The notes: generated from the letters alone by a model not told the origin. A DNA stretch of 64,000 nucleotides from Streptomyces sp. CG4 (GCF_041080655.1 NZ_CP163525.1:5270001-5334000), one strand, 5' to 3'; counted from the first letter of the stretch, positions 24,311-34,014 are shown. A program made the numbers and translations.

Positions 24311-25252
24311 ATGGCCGCGAACAACCGCCGCATGTCCGGCAAGAAGGGCGCGCAGGTCGGCAGCGGCGGCAAGCGGCGCCGGGGCCTGGAGGGCAAGGGC
24401 CCGACCCCGCCCGCCGAGATGCGCAAGGGCCACGCCAAGCAGCGTGCCGCCGCGGCGAAGACCCGCCGCGCCCAGGTCCGCCCGCAGCAGCGCCGGGGTG
24501 CCGGCAGGTCCGCCTCCGAGATGGTCGTCGGCCGCAACCCCGTGGTCGAGGCGCTCCGCGAGGGCGTGCCCGCCTCCACCCTCTACGTCCAGCAGTTCAT
24601 CGACAACGACGAGCGCGTCCGCGAGGCCCTCCAGCTTGCCGCCGAACGCGGTGGCATCAACCTGATGGAGGCCCCGCGCCCCGAGCTGGACCGCATGACG
24701 AACGGCCTCAACCACCAGGGCCTGGTCCTGCAGGTCCCGCCGTACGAGTACGCGCACCCCGAGGACCTCACCGACGCGGCCTACGACGAGGGTGCCGACC
24801 CGCTGGTCGTCGCGCTGGACGGGGTCACCGACCCGCGCAACCTCGGCGCCGTCGTCCGCTCCGTCTCCGCCTTCGGCGGCCACGGCGTGCTCGTGCCCGA
24901 GCGCCGCTCGGCCGGCATGACCGCCGGCGCCTGGAAGACCTCCGCCGGTACGGCGGCCCGCACCCCGGTCGCCCGCGCCACCAACCTCACCCGCGCCCTG
25001 GAGGCGTACAAGAAGGCCGGCCTCACGGTCGTCGGCCTCGCCGCCGACGGCGAGACCGAGCTCGGCGACCTGGAAGCCCTTGAGGGGCCGGTCATCATCG
25101 TGGTCGGCAGCGAGGGCAAGGGCCTGTCCCGCCTGGTCGGCGAGACCTGCGACGTCCGCGTCCGCATCGCGATGCCGGGTGGCGCGGAGTCGCTGAACGC
25201 GGGTGTGGCGGCGGGGATCGTCTTGTATGAGGCGGCGCGTCGGCGCGGCTGA
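24311..25252 (+). CDS. rlmB: 23S rRNA 2'-O-ribose methyltransferase RlmB/TrmH family
   Basis: 313 residues. A basic, disordered N-terminal extension of ~70 residues (KKGAQ, GGKRRRG) precedes the SpoU substrate-binding domain (VVGRNPVVEALREG) and the knotted SPOUT domain with motif 1 DGVTDPRNLGAVVRS, motif 2 IVVGSEGKGLSRL and motif 3 MPGGAESLNAGVAAGI. It methylates a 23S rRNA ribose; precise site by homology to G2251. Follows cysS. Confidence 0.93.
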   Translation: MAANNRRMSGKKGAQVGSGGKRRRGLEGKGPTPPAEMRKGHAKQRAAAAKTRRAQVRPQQRRGAGRSASEMVVGRNPVVEALREGVPASTLYVQQFIDNDERVREALQLAAERGGINLMEAPRPELDRMTNGLNHQGLVLQVPPYEYAHPEDLTDAAYDEGADPLVVALDGVTDPRNLGAVVRSVSAFGGHGVLVPERRSAGMTAGAWKTSAGTAARTPVARATNLTRALEAYKKAGLTVVGLAADGETELGDLEALEGPVIIVVGSEGKGLSRLVGETCDVRVRIAMPGGAESLNAGVAAGIVLYEAARRRG

Positions 25253-25405
25253 CATCGGCACTCCGAACGGGATTGAACACCCGTCCGGAACTTCACCCTT
25301 ACGGGGTAATTCTGGCGCCCATGTGGCGTTCGAGGCTGCTTTGACGGGGTCCGGACACATCCGCCCCGGTCAAAGCAGTGTCCTAACTCCTCGTCACTCG
25401 GTTAG

Positions 25406-27076
25406 ATGAGTGTGGACACCAGAACACCCCGCACACCCACGGGGGACCGCTCGTCGGGATTCCAGTCCGGGTCCGACGACGCTCCCGCGCTGAGCATGGT
25501 GAAGGTGCCGAGCGATCCGGCGCAGGTCATCGTCAACCACCCCAGCTTCCGCGTGCAGCTGGGCCCGTCGGCGAAACGCACCCAATCCCAGCGGATCGCC
25601 CGGCATCTGAGTGCCGCCCAGGACCGCGCCCGGATGCCCGTCGTGGGCACGGCCGGCCGGTCGGGCGCCGCCGCCCGCCGCCGCCCCGTCGTGTGGAGCG
25701 GCAAGTCCGCCCCCGACGACACCGGCGCCCACCGCCTCCTCCAGGCCGTGCGGGGCAGCAGCGTCCGCCACGCCGACGAGCCCGAGCCCGGCGCCACCCG
25801 GGTCATCCCGCGCGTCGAAACCGGCTACGGCGACGGCTACGACCAACTCGACCAGACGGTCGAGACCCCGGTCGTGGGCCACCAGCGCACCGCCCCCCAC
25901 GACTCCGGCACCCGCCTGCTGCCTCCCATGCGCACCGACGCCGGCGCCTACGACGACCCCCCCTACCCCGACACCGGCTTCGAGTCGTACGACGACTACG
26001 ACGACGACTACGACGAGTACGACGACCCCTCCGACCCCGACGCCCCGCGCCCCGCCCGCCGCCACGGCGACGACCCGGCCCGGCACGCCTACTACCCCGG
26101 CCGCCGGATGAACCTCGGCGTCGTCCTCCTCCCCCTCCGCATCTTCCTCGGCTTCATCACCATCTACGCCGGCATGGGCAAGCTGTGCGACCCCGTCTAC
26201 TTCGACGGCGGCAAGCGCGGCTCGATGGTCAAGTGGCTCAACACCCTGCACCCGTGGGACGTCGCCGAACCGCTGCGCCAGTTCGCCCTCCACCACCCCG
26301 TCGGCTCCGGCCTCGTCATCGCCTTCCTTCAGGTGGTCGTCGGCGTCCTCACCATCCTGGGCTGCTGGCAGCGCGTGGCCGCGGTCCTCGGCGCCCTGCT
26401 CTCCGCCGCCCTGATCGTCACCGTCAGCTGGAAGACGGTCCCCGCCTACGACGCCCCCGACATCATCTACCTCGCCGCCTGGTCCCCGCTGATCATCGCC
26501 GGCGCCCCCGTCTACTCCGTGGACGGCCGCCTCGCCGCCAGTGCCTGGCGCCGTCTCGGTCCCCGTGCCGACATCTGGGACCTGCGCCGCTACGTCCTGC
26601 GCCGCGGCGCCCTGATCACCCTCGTCACGGTCGGCCTCACCCTGCTCGTCGGCTCCCTGTTCGGCGGCGCCGTACGCGACTCCAGCCGCGTCGTCGTCCC
26701 CGGCCCCGGCGAGGCCCCCCGCAACGACCAGCCCGGCTCCCCGCTTCCTCAGGGACCCGGCCATCGGCACAGCCAGAGCCCGTCCTCCTCCGGTGTGCCC
26801 ACCCGCGGCGCCACCGCCGGCGCTCGCCCGTCCGGTGCGGCGGCGACCCCGGGAGCCACCCGCTCCGCCGGCGGTACGACCACCACCCCCAGCCAGACCC
26901 AGGGCACCACCGGCCAGATCCCGCCCCGCCAGTCCTCCCCGACGGGCGGCGCCCCGAGCACGTCGGCCGGCCCGACGAGCAGCGGCGGCACCTCGACCGG
27001 CAGCGGCTCGTCGACGAGCGGCGGCGGTTCGTCCTCCTCCGGCCAACCGGGCCTGGTGGGCGGCCTGCTGGGCTGA
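25406..27076 (+). CDS. DoxX-family membrane protein with long disordered ends
   Basis: 556 residues. Residues 1–230 are soluble and disordered, Arg/Asp/Tyr-rich, with an acidic patch YDDYDDDYDEYDD. Residues ~235–420 hold four transmembrane helices with the DoxX pattern (VVLLPLRIFLGFITIYAGMGKL; FLQVVVGVLTILGCWQRVAA; DIIYLAAWSPLIIAGAPVYS) and a final helix LITLVTVGLTLLVG. The C-terminal ~130 residues are Ser/Thr/Gly/Pro-rich and probably outside the membrane. DoxX proteins are linked to quinone or sulfur redox in some bacteria, but this subfamily's role is unknown. Confidence 0.85.
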   Translation: MSVDTRTPRTPTGDRSSGFQSGSDDAPALSMVKVPSDPAQVIVNHPSFRVQLGPSAKRTQSQRIARHLSAAQDRARMPVVGTAGRSGAAARRRPVVWSGKSAPDDTGAHRLLQAVRGSSVRHADEPEPGATRVIPRVETGYGDGYDQLDQTVETPVVGHQRTAPHDSGTRLLPPMRTDAGAYDDPPYPDTGFESYDDYDDDYDEYDDPSDPDAPRPARRHGDDPARHAYYPGRRMNLGVVLLPLRIFLGFITIYAGMGKLCDPVYFDGGKRGSMVKWLNTLHPWDVAEPLRQFALHHPVGSGLVIAFLQVVVGVLTILGCWQRVAAVLGALLSAALIVTVSWKTVPAYDAPDIIYLAAWSPLIIAGAPVYSVDGRLAASAWRRLGPRADIWDLRRYVLRRGALITLVTVGLTLLVGSLFGGAVRDSSRVVVPGPGEAPRNDQPGSPLPQGPGHRHSQSPSSSGVPTRGATAGARPSGAAATPGATRSAGGTTTTPSQTQGTTGQIPPRQSSPTGGAPSTSAGPTSSGGTSTGSGSSTSGGGSSSSGQPGLVGGLLG

Positions 27077-27094
27077 CGGAACGCGACACGAGAG

Positions 27095-27122
27095 GGCCCC
27101 GTACCGATGGCGGTACGGGGCC
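27095..27122 (+). terminator. Terminator after the DoxX gene
   Basis: GGCCCCGTACCG and CGGTACGGGGCC form a 12-bp stem with loop ATGG, followed by TTTT. Confidence 0.9.
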
Positions 27123-27159
27123 TTTTCGCGCCCGAAAGGGACGGCTACCGCTCGGACGG

Positions 27160-27891
27160 CTACCGTCCCAAGGCCGCCAACTCCTTCGCCGCCTCGGTCA
27201 GATCCTTCGCCGTGTCGATGGCCCGCCAGTACGCCCCCTGCGGAATCGGGAACCCGAACAGCTTCCGCTCCCGGGCCAGCCCGGGAAACGTCGTCCGCTC
27301 ATGATCCCCCCGCTCCGGCAGCAGCGAGGCGAAGCCCGGCGAGAAGACGTAGACACCCGCGTTGATCTCGAACGTCGACGGCGGGGCCTCGATGAAGTCG
27401 GTGATGTGCCCGAACCCGTCCGTCTCCACCGCGCCCCAGGGGATACGCGGCCGGGCCAGCGCCAACGTGGCCGTGGCATCCCGCTCGGTGTGGAAGTCGG
27501 CCATGTCGCGCAGCGAGAACCGGGTCCAGATGTCGCCGTTGGTGGCGTACCAGGGCTGATCCGGGCGCGGAAGATGCGCGGCGGCGTACTTGAGGCCACC
27601 GCCCCGGCCGAGCGGCTCGGTCTCCACGACGGTGCTGACCGACACGGGCAGATCGGCGGAGTCCAGCCACTTCTGCAGGACTTCCGCGAGATGGCCGCAG
27701 GAGACCACCACGTCGGTCACGCCTTCCTCGGCGAGCCAGGTCAGCTGATGGCCGATGATCGGAGTGCCCGTACCGGGGATCTCGACCATCGGCTTGGGCC
27801 GGTCGTCGGTGTAAGGACGCAGCCGGGAGCCCTGGCCACCGGCCAGGACCACGGCTTGAGTGGGGCGCGACGCGGCGTTGGGAAGGGTCAT
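27160..27891 (-). CDS. Sugar nucleotidyltransferase family protein
   Basis: 243 residues from ATG 27891. N-terminal signature AVVLAGGQGSRLRPYTDDRPKPMVEI is the NTP-transferase motif; YATNGDIWTRFSL supplies the metal-binding Asp. It would activate a sugar-1-phosphate with an NTP. There is no ribosome site before the ATG, so the mRNA may be leaderless. It lacks the C-terminal beta-helix of GlmU/GlgC types, fitting the short RmlA/ManC-like group. The sugar is not predictable; msiK and a small membrane protein lie upstream. Confidence 0.88.
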   Translation of the reverse strand: MTLPNAASRPTQAVVLAGGQGSRLRPYTDDRPKPMVEIPGTGTPIIGHQLTWLAEEGVTDVVVSCGHLAEVLQKWLDSADLPVSVSTVVETEPLGRGGGLKYAAAHLPRPDQPWYATNGDIWTRFSLRDMADFHTERDATATLALARPRIPWGAVETDGFGHITDFIEAPPSTFEINAGVYVFSPGFASLLPERGDHERTTFPGLARERKLFGFPIPQGAYWRAIDTAKDLTEAAKELAALGR

Positions 27892-27969
27892 GACCGCACT
27901 GTACGTGGCGCCCCACTCGGACCGGCCCACAGCGGCACGCTTCCTGAGGAGCCGTTACACGGAGCCGTT

Positions 27970-28040
27970 GGAAGCGGCCGCCGGAAGGAGGAGGGGTCGG
28001 AGGAGGGGTCGGAAGGAGGAGGGGCCGCCGGCGGGAGCCG
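27970..28040. repeat. GA-rich short tandem repeats
   Basis: GGAGGAGGGGTC-like 12-base units occur about three times, 30–90 bases after the stop of the gene ending at 28067 (minus strand). Confidence 0.6.
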
Positions 28041-28066
28041 CCGCCTCCGGGACTCCGGGGCGAACG

Positions 28067-28513
28067 TCAGCTGTGTGCGGCGAGCACGCCGGAGGCGAAC
28101 GACGTGTCGCACACCGGGCGGGCGTAGGACTGGGCGCGCGAGGCGCCGTACATGCGCACCGCGGCCTGGCCGAGGGCGCGGGCGATGGAGGCGCAGTGCT
28201 GGGCCAGCGAGGGGTGTCCGTTGACCGCCTGCTGGAGGTGGGTGAGGACGACGCCCGGGTTCTTCTCCTGGAGCTCGCCCATCAGCTGGTCGCGGAGCTC
28301 CTCCTGTGGGGCGCGGGCGACCTTCTTGGCGGAGACGTCCGAGGCGGTCAGCAGCGAGCTGGAGGGGCTTCCCGTCCAGTTGACCCGGGTGACCGCGAGG
28401 GTCCCGGAGAGCACCAGGACGACGGGCAGGACGAGGGCGAGAGTGCGGCCGATCCGGCGGGCAGGGCCGCCCCGGTGGCCGCGTCGTGTCTGCGGGATGG
28501 TGGAGTGCTTCAC
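28067..28513 (-). CDS. Hypothetical membrane-anchored protein
   Basis: 148 residues, GTG start. Basic N-terminus, one transmembrane segment (TLALVLPVVLVLSGTLAV) and an extracytoplasmic helical domain of ~100 residues containing two Cys (QHCASIA, RPVCDTS), which could form a disulfide. No recognised family. It lies downstream of msiK on the same strand but after a terminator. Confidence 0.7.
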   Translation of the reverse strand: MKHSTIPQTRRGHRGGPARRIGRTLALVLPVVLVLSGTLAVTRVNWTGSPSSSLLTASDVSAKKVARAPQEELRDQLMGELQEKNPGVVLTHLQQAVNGHPSLAQHCASIARALGQAAVRMYGASRAQSYARPVCDTSFASGVLAAHS

Positions 28514-28662
28514 GCGTGTGAGGGTAGCGCGGGGTAATGATTTGGCGACATTTAGTCACCCTTTCGGGGGATGAAAAGGCTCTTCTTTCTGGGTAAAGGG
28601 TTGACGGGCTGTGCCCGAAATGATCGCTGTGCCGGGTTATATCCGGGCAGAGATGGCACACA

Positions 28663-28696
28663 AAAGGGGCCCCACGGCACTCCGTGGGGCCCCTTT
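28663..28696 (-). terminator. msiK terminator
   Basis: AAAGGGGCCCCACGG (28663–28677) and CCGTGGGGCCCCTTT (28682–28696) form a 15-bp perfect stem with a 4-base loop; A/T tails lie on both sides. Confidence 0.9.
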
Positions 28697-28755
28697 CGTC
28701 AACTTCGGCGCAAACGCGCTGCTCAGTCGGAGGAATCAGCCGAAAGGGCGAGCCG

Positions 28756-28818
28756 AAGGGACCGGATCAAGGGACCGGATCAAGGGACAGGCTCCAGGGA
28801 CCGGCTCCAGGGACCGGA

Positions 28819-28820
<2 letters not shown>
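28756..28820. repeat. Five 13-bp tandem repeats at the msiK 3' end
   Basis: Units of the form AAGGGACCGGATC (28756, 28769) drifting to AGGGACCGGCTC (28782, 28795) and back (28808). The last unit runs into the msiK stop codon. Confidence 0.85.
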
Positions 28821-29955
<1,135 letters not shown>

Positions 29956-30160
29956 GGTGATGGGCCCCCTTCTACCGGCAGGAACGTGCCGGACGATCCG
30001 TTGTAGGAAGGTGGTGGTGTAGTCCACGCGGGTGAACTGGCTCACGACGGTACCTGCCGTTCACTCGCTCTGTCAGCACCAAGACGACTGTGAACTTCGC
30101 GGAAATTTTCGACAGGGGCAGCCCCAGACCTGGGTACACTGCACGGGCGCCCATGCGCAG

Positions 30161-30234
30161 GCCTCCTTAGCTCAGCTGGTCAGAGCGCCGCTCTTGTAAA
30201 GCGAAGGTCGTCGGTTCGAATCCGACAGGGGGCT
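30161..30234 (+). tRNA. tRNA-Thr (anticodon TGT)
   Basis: 74 bases fold as a cloverleaf: acceptor GCCTCCT/AGGGGGC with one G-T pair, anticodon loop CTTGTAA, T-arm GTCGG-TTCGAAT-CCGAC, discriminator T; CCA is not encoded. The anticodon-arm end pair is C-A. Its 3' half is the integration target of the adjoining island. Confidence 0.95.
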
Positions 30235-30235
30235 C
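30193..30235 (+). repeat. attL-like repeat in the tRNA-Thr 3' half
   Basis: 43 bases, identical to 33909–33951, running from the anticodon loop to one base past the tRNA end. Confidence 0.95.
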
Positions 30236-30279
30236 TGGAAAACTCGCTCTGACCTGGGGGTTATCCCAGGCGGCACGCC

Positions 30280-31045
30280 CTATTCGGCCTCGGACTCCCC
30301 GTCCGGGGCCGTTTGCGTGAGCGGTGCGTGAGCGGATGCGTCACCAGGGCCCAGCTGGGCTGCGGATTCCCCGGCATCCGTCGGCACGCCTTCGGCGCCG
30401 GATTTCACGCCATCGGCGACCTCTGGCTCGGCTTCGGCCTTCTCGGCATCACCTGTCAGGTGAGCACGTGGTACGAGGCGGGCGGCGGCCTCGGCGATGG
30501 CGAGGTCGGCCTCGGGAAGCAAGCTCGTGTACGTGTCCGCCGTGATGGTGATCGAGGAGTGGCCGAGCATCTCCTGGATGTCCTTCAGGTCGGCCCCGGC
30601 CGCGTGAGCGAGGGTCGCCGCGCCGTGCCGCAGGTCGTGCAGTCGGATCGGCGGGAGGCCGATCTCCTCGTACAGCTCGATGAACCGGCGCGTGACGTTG
30701 GCGGGGCGGAGCATCTCGCCGTTCTCCTTGGTGAAGACGCGGCCGGTCTCCACCCAGGCGCTCTCCCACTCCTCGCGGTCCTTGTCCTGCTGGACGCGGT
30801 GCCATGTGAGGGCTCGGACCGTGTCGGAGTCGAGCGCGATGGTGCGGGCGCCTGCGTCGGTCTTGGGATCGTCCTCGTACACCTCCCAGCCACTCACGAC
30901 GAGCTGCTTGGCGACGGTGATACGGCCGTCGTCGAGATGCGTGTCGGTCCACCTCTGCCCGCATGCCTCGCCTCGCCGCAGCCCGCGGAAGGCGATCAGG
31001 TGCCACAGCGCGTACAGGCGGTCCTCGCCCTCCCGCAGGCAGCCG
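30280..31045 (-). pseudogene. int: Tyrosine-type site-specific integrase, N-terminus lost
   Basis: About 250 C-terminal residues remain. Catalytic set visible: R in FRGLRRGEACG, HxxR in HDLRHGAATLAH, H in LGHSSITITADTY and the nucleophilic Tyr there. The N-terminal arm-binding and core-binding domains are missing; at about 31045 the reading changes abruptly into RHS coding sequence on the other strand, so a deletion or rearrangement joined the two. The C-terminal tail encodes the paired 11-bp repeats. The gene ends 45 bases from the tRNA, as in many actinomycete integrative elements. Confidence 0.88.
30314..30335. repeat. Paired 11-bp direct repeats, left end of island 2
   Basis: TGCGTGAGCGG occurs twice in direct succession (30314–30324 and 30325–30335), inside the integrase 3' coding end. 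Copies with the same spacing are at 33772–33793. They are probable integrase arm-binding sites. Confidence 0.75.
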
Positions 31046-31047
31046 CC

Positions 31048-32276
31048 GACTACACCGGCAGCGGCGCCCTCACCGCCGCCTACCAGTACAGCCCGCTGGA
31101 GCAGATCCAGTCCCGGACGCTGCCCAGTGGCGCCGCATACTTCCAGCACCACGACCAACTCGGTTCCGTCACCGACCTCACCGACGCCACCGGCAACCTC
31201 CAGTCCAGCTGGCCCTACACCGCCTACGGCCAATCCACCCAGACCAACACCGCCACCAGCCCGCCGGCCAACCCCTTCACGTACACCGGTCAGTACACCG
31301 AACCCACCACCAAGGCCGCCGGCTACAACCTCCGCGCCCGCAACTACGACCCCATCACCGGCCGCTTCACCACCACCGACCCCATCCAGCCGCAGCAGGC
31401 CGAGCCCTACACCTCGGCGTACAGCTACACCGGTGACCGGCCGACGTACGCCGTCGACCTATCGGGCCAGAGCTGGTGGGATCCGATCACCAGCCGCCTC
31501 AAAGCCATCGGCAGCGGCCTGAAGGAAGGCGCCGAACTCCCCTTCACCTTCATCGGCGACCTCGGTGACGCCGTCTCCGGCCGCAACGGCGGCGCTGGCG
31601 CCTTCCTCGACAAGTACTTCCCCGTCCGCCCCGCCTACCGCCTCTACCGCGCTGCCGAAATGCTGCGCCAGCAAGGGTGCGACCAACTCGCCGACCAGTA
31701 CGACGCGGCCGGCGACCAACTCACCCAGCAGATCCTCCTCACCGGCCTCGGCGGACTGACCGGCTGGGAAAAGGACGCTGTCGAACCGACCACGACCCAA
31801 CCGCGCAGGTTCGGCCCAGGTGCGGCTCATGGCGATGACCCGGCACTCAGCGGAGCCAATCCGTACATCCCGCGCGGCTTCTCGGACACCGCCCAGTACC
31901 AGCAGTTTCTGACTAAGTTGTACGATGGCCTGAATGAACTCGGATTTTCGGATGCTGAAGCGGTTTTCCAGGGAAGCTCACCGGCACTAGCTACAGGACA
32001 GGGGAGCCATTCGACGAAGGGCGCACCAGTGACTACGACATAGCGCTCACTGGTCCGAGCCTTCTCAAGCGCGCGAAGAATTCGAACATTCAACTGCGGT
32101 CGCGAGGCACTCGGACAGGTCCACTGAAAGACTATCAACTTCGTCAAATGGGTCTGCTGAATTTGGCGAACGATCTGTCGGCCTCGCTGGGCGGACGTGA
32201 GGTCAAATTCATGATCTACGAGTCCACGGAAGCGGCGATTGCGCAAAAGCCCTGCCTTGTCGCTAAGAAGCCATGA
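31048..32276 (+). pseudogene. RHS-repeat toxin, C-terminal part, frameshifted in a nucleotidyltransferase-like toxin domain
   Basis: Starts mid-protein at the junction with int. First come RHS repeats (YTGSGALTAAYQYSPLEQI; HHDQLGSVTDLTDATG), then the RHS core GYNLRARNYDPITGRFTTTDPI that marks the cleavage site, then a variable tip. The open frame stops at 32043, but from 31980 the +1-shifted frame continues to TGA at 32276 with SDYDIALTGP and KFMIYES. Restoring one base near 31978 joins GSS to the shifted frame and rebuilds GS...DYD, the nucleotidyltransferase-fold signature seen in polymorphic-toxin tips. The signal region and most repeats are absent, so it is a relic. Confidence 0.85.
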
Positions 32277-32297
32277 GAAGTACGGACGGAGGACGGT

Positions 32298-32618
32298 GTG
32301 CCCGACCGTTTTTACCTCTTCGGATCCACCGGTGCAGACATCGCTGAAGTCAGCGAGAACCTAGCCCGAACGCTTTCTGCTGCATTGGAGGAGCGCGAGA
32401 GTTCGTACGCGGGTGGCGTCTACTTTCTACTGCGGAGTGCTCATTTCGATAAGGCAACCGTGGAAGAGAACTGGACCGACGAGGAAGGGTATCAGTCAGA
32501 GCCAGATTTTCCTGACTATCCGATCCTTGTATACCTGACGAATCCAGACCGGTCTGTGCTGACTTCGCTCGGTGGTCTGCCAGATCTGGCGAAGCTGCGG
32601 TTGGACGAGGTCGGGTAA
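32298..32618 (+). CDS. Candidate immunity protein for the RHS toxin
   Basis: 106 residues, GTG start with GGAGGA 5 bases ahead. Begins 21 bases after the shifted-frame toxin stop, the standard place for the cognate immunity gene. Acidic (many Asp/Glu), no signal peptide or membrane helix, as expected of a cytoplasmic inhibitor. Codons are less GC-biased than core genes, like the toxin tip. No family was recognised; the immunity role is inferred from position and size. Confidence 0.6.
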   Translation: MPDRFYLFGSTGADIAEVSENLARTLSAALEERESSYAGGVYFLLRSAHFDKATVEENWTDEEGYQSEPDFPDYPILVYLTNPDRSVLTSLGGLPDLAKLRLDEVG

Positions 32619-32779
32619 GAACCACAAAGGCCGTGACGCAGGTGGCGGCATTCCTCTACTTCCTGTCCGATGGCTGAACCCGACGCCTCTGACTCGTACC
32701 TCCAATGAGGCGTCAACGTTTTCTGGAACGCAGGCGTAGAGGTCCCCGAAAACGCGATCCAACCGTTCCGGGGGGGGTG

Positions 32780-33478
32780 ATGACTTTGAACAACCGGAGC
32801 GACCGGTACAGCCCGATCGCTGACTATGGCTCGCTCATCAGGATCGAACCCGCGCACCTATCGAAGGCCCTGCGAGGGTTCGTCCCGCCGGTGCCTCCAG
32901 GGCGACAGGCGCGGTGGGTTCTTACTCTGGTCGACGTCGCTTTCACCGACTACTATCCCGCCAACCAAGATCAGGGCATCGACCTGGAGCGGCGTCTTTC
33001 CTTTGCGGCGAGTCTGCTCGATTTCGTCGAGCGAGAATTGAACGTCCATGACCCGGTAATCATCACCCGGGAGTACATGAGGTTTGCTCGGCTAGCGGTG
33101 GATGAAGGGGCTCGGGATGTGCCTGCTTCTTTTCGAGTCGATGCCGTGGCAGAGCGGCTACTGGGTTGCCTGACTTTCACTCGTGAGCGGGCATCGAGGG
33201 CGGCCAGTATCAGGCGTGACCGCTATCTCAGGGCTTTGGGTGCCGGTCTGCCGCAGGGAGAGGAATTCGATCGAGCGGTCAGCTTCGAAGGGGGCGTCGA
33301 ACTTCATGCGGTGCTTGTTCTGTTGGAAAAATTGTCTTGGTTTCAAGGCAGGGTTGCCGACACAGACCTGGCGCGTGAAGCAGAAGCCTGGCTGGATGTC
33401 GTTCCAGAGCTCGGCCTTGGAATTGCTGTAGAAGAGTTGCTGTCCAGTCGACGGAGACGAGGGACCGGGGGCCTGTGA
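32780..33478 (+). CDS. Hypothetical protein in the RHS island (possible second immunity gene)
   Basis: 232 residues; ATG 32780 follows a run of G that can serve as ribosome site. Mostly helical, with a central LLDFVERELNVHDPVIITREYMRF and a C-terminal LLEKLSWFQGRVADTDLAREAEAWL. No membrane segment or known motif. Lies 160 bases after the likely immunity gene; G+C is somewhat lower than the chromosome average. Arrays of orphan immunity genes often follow RHS toxins, but function here is unknown. Confidence 0.55.
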   Translation: MTLNNRSDRYSPIADYGSLIRIEPAHLSKALRGFVPPVPPGRQARWVLTLVDVAFTDYYPANQDQGIDLERRLSFAASLLDFVERELNVHDPVIITREYMRFARLAVDEGARDVPASFRVDAVAERLLGCLTFTRERASRAASIRRDRYLRALGAGLPQGEEFDRAVSFEGGVELHAVLVLLEKLSWFQGRVADTDLAREAEAWLDVVPELGLGIAVEELLSSRRRRGTGGL

Positions 33479-33494
33479 TCTGATCAGGGTGCAG

Positions 33495-33735
33495 ACGGCC
33501 ACAGACATGCCCATTGCAGGGCTGATGGCCGAGCCCTGCTGGTGGCGTGCCATGCGAGCAGCCTGGAGCGCGGCGTCTGACCTTTCGCCGCCCGGCGCGC
33601 CGACGCGCGCGGCCACCACGCCGGGGCGGACTCGCACTCGGCCCTGGCAGAACCGTGGTGTGCGTGCAACTGCGGGCACCCGCGCCGTGTCGGCAGCCAC
33701 TTTCGGTACCCGGAGAGAACTCGCTCCCTGGCGTC
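33495..33735 (+). pseudogene. Decayed partial copy of the gene at 34647–35102
   Basis: Pieces in shifting frames match that gene: EPCWWRAMR against EPAWWRALRG, then GGLALGPGRTVVCVQLR against FVVLRPGRPVVCVELRPG, then PCRQPLSVPGE against PCRQPLPVPDE. The order is the same, with frameshifts and an internal deletion of roughly 90 bases between the last two pieces. It sits inside the island, about 1 kb before the intact paralogue outside it. Confidence 0.65.
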
Positions 33736-33771
33736 GAAGCTCACCAACGCAGCCGGTCACACCCCCCTTCG

Positions 33772-33793
33772 TGCGTGAGCGATGCGTGAGCGG
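33772..33793. repeat. Paired 11-bp-spaced direct repeats, right end of island 2
   Basis: TGCGTGAGCGA (33772) and TGCGTGAGCGG (33783), with the same spacing as 30314/30325. Confidence 0.75.
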
Positions 33794-33908
33794 ACCGCCC
33801 GGCACGAGGCGTCATGAGCCGGATGGAGTACGCCGCCGCAGGGCGCTGATCAGGCAGAACAGCACCCCGCGGCAGCGTCGAGCACCCCCCAGCAAGGATT
33901 CGATCCCA

Positions 33909-33951
33909 CTTGTAAAGCGAAGGTCGTCGGTTCGAATCCGACAGGGGGCTC
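33909..33951 (+). repeat. attR-like copy of the tRNA-Thr 3' half
   Basis: 43 bases identical to 30193–30235. It lacks a 5' half and so is not a tRNA gene. Confidence 0.95.
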
Positions 33952-33959
33952 CACACATG

Positions 33960-33991
33960 GGTACATGGAGTATGAGAAGTGCACATGTACC
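33960..33991. promoter_or_regulatory. Inverted repeat upstream of hsp20, possible operator
   Basis: GGTACATG (33960–33967) and CATGTACC (33984–33991) with a 16-base spacer, 23 bases before the hsp20 start. It is neither CIRCE, HAIR nor the known RheA site. Confidence 0.4.
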
Positions 33992-34014
33992 TACATTCGG
34001 GGAGGTGAACCCCG

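Larger units (their letters stand above)
30236..33908. mobile_element. Degenerate integrative island at tRNA-Thr
   Basis: About 3.7 kb between the tRNA and a 43-bp copy of its 3' half. Contains a 5'-truncated tyrosine integrase facing the tRNA, a broken RHS toxin, immunity candidates and a gene relic. Paired 11-bp repeats TGCGTGAGCGG lie near both ends (30314/30325; 33772/33783), matching the layout of island 1. Much has been deleted: the integrase N-terminus and all transfer genes are gone. Confidence 0.88.

Noticed and set aside
25693..28224. 843-residue plus-strand frame over DoxX and the nucleotidyltransferase
   Set aside because: Arg/Pro-rich shadow reading across a terminator and two real genes on opposite strands.
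33903..33952. Second tRNA-Thr gene
   Set aside because: Only the 3' half from the anticodon loop on is present; there is no acceptor 5' strand or D arm. It is the right attachment-site copy.
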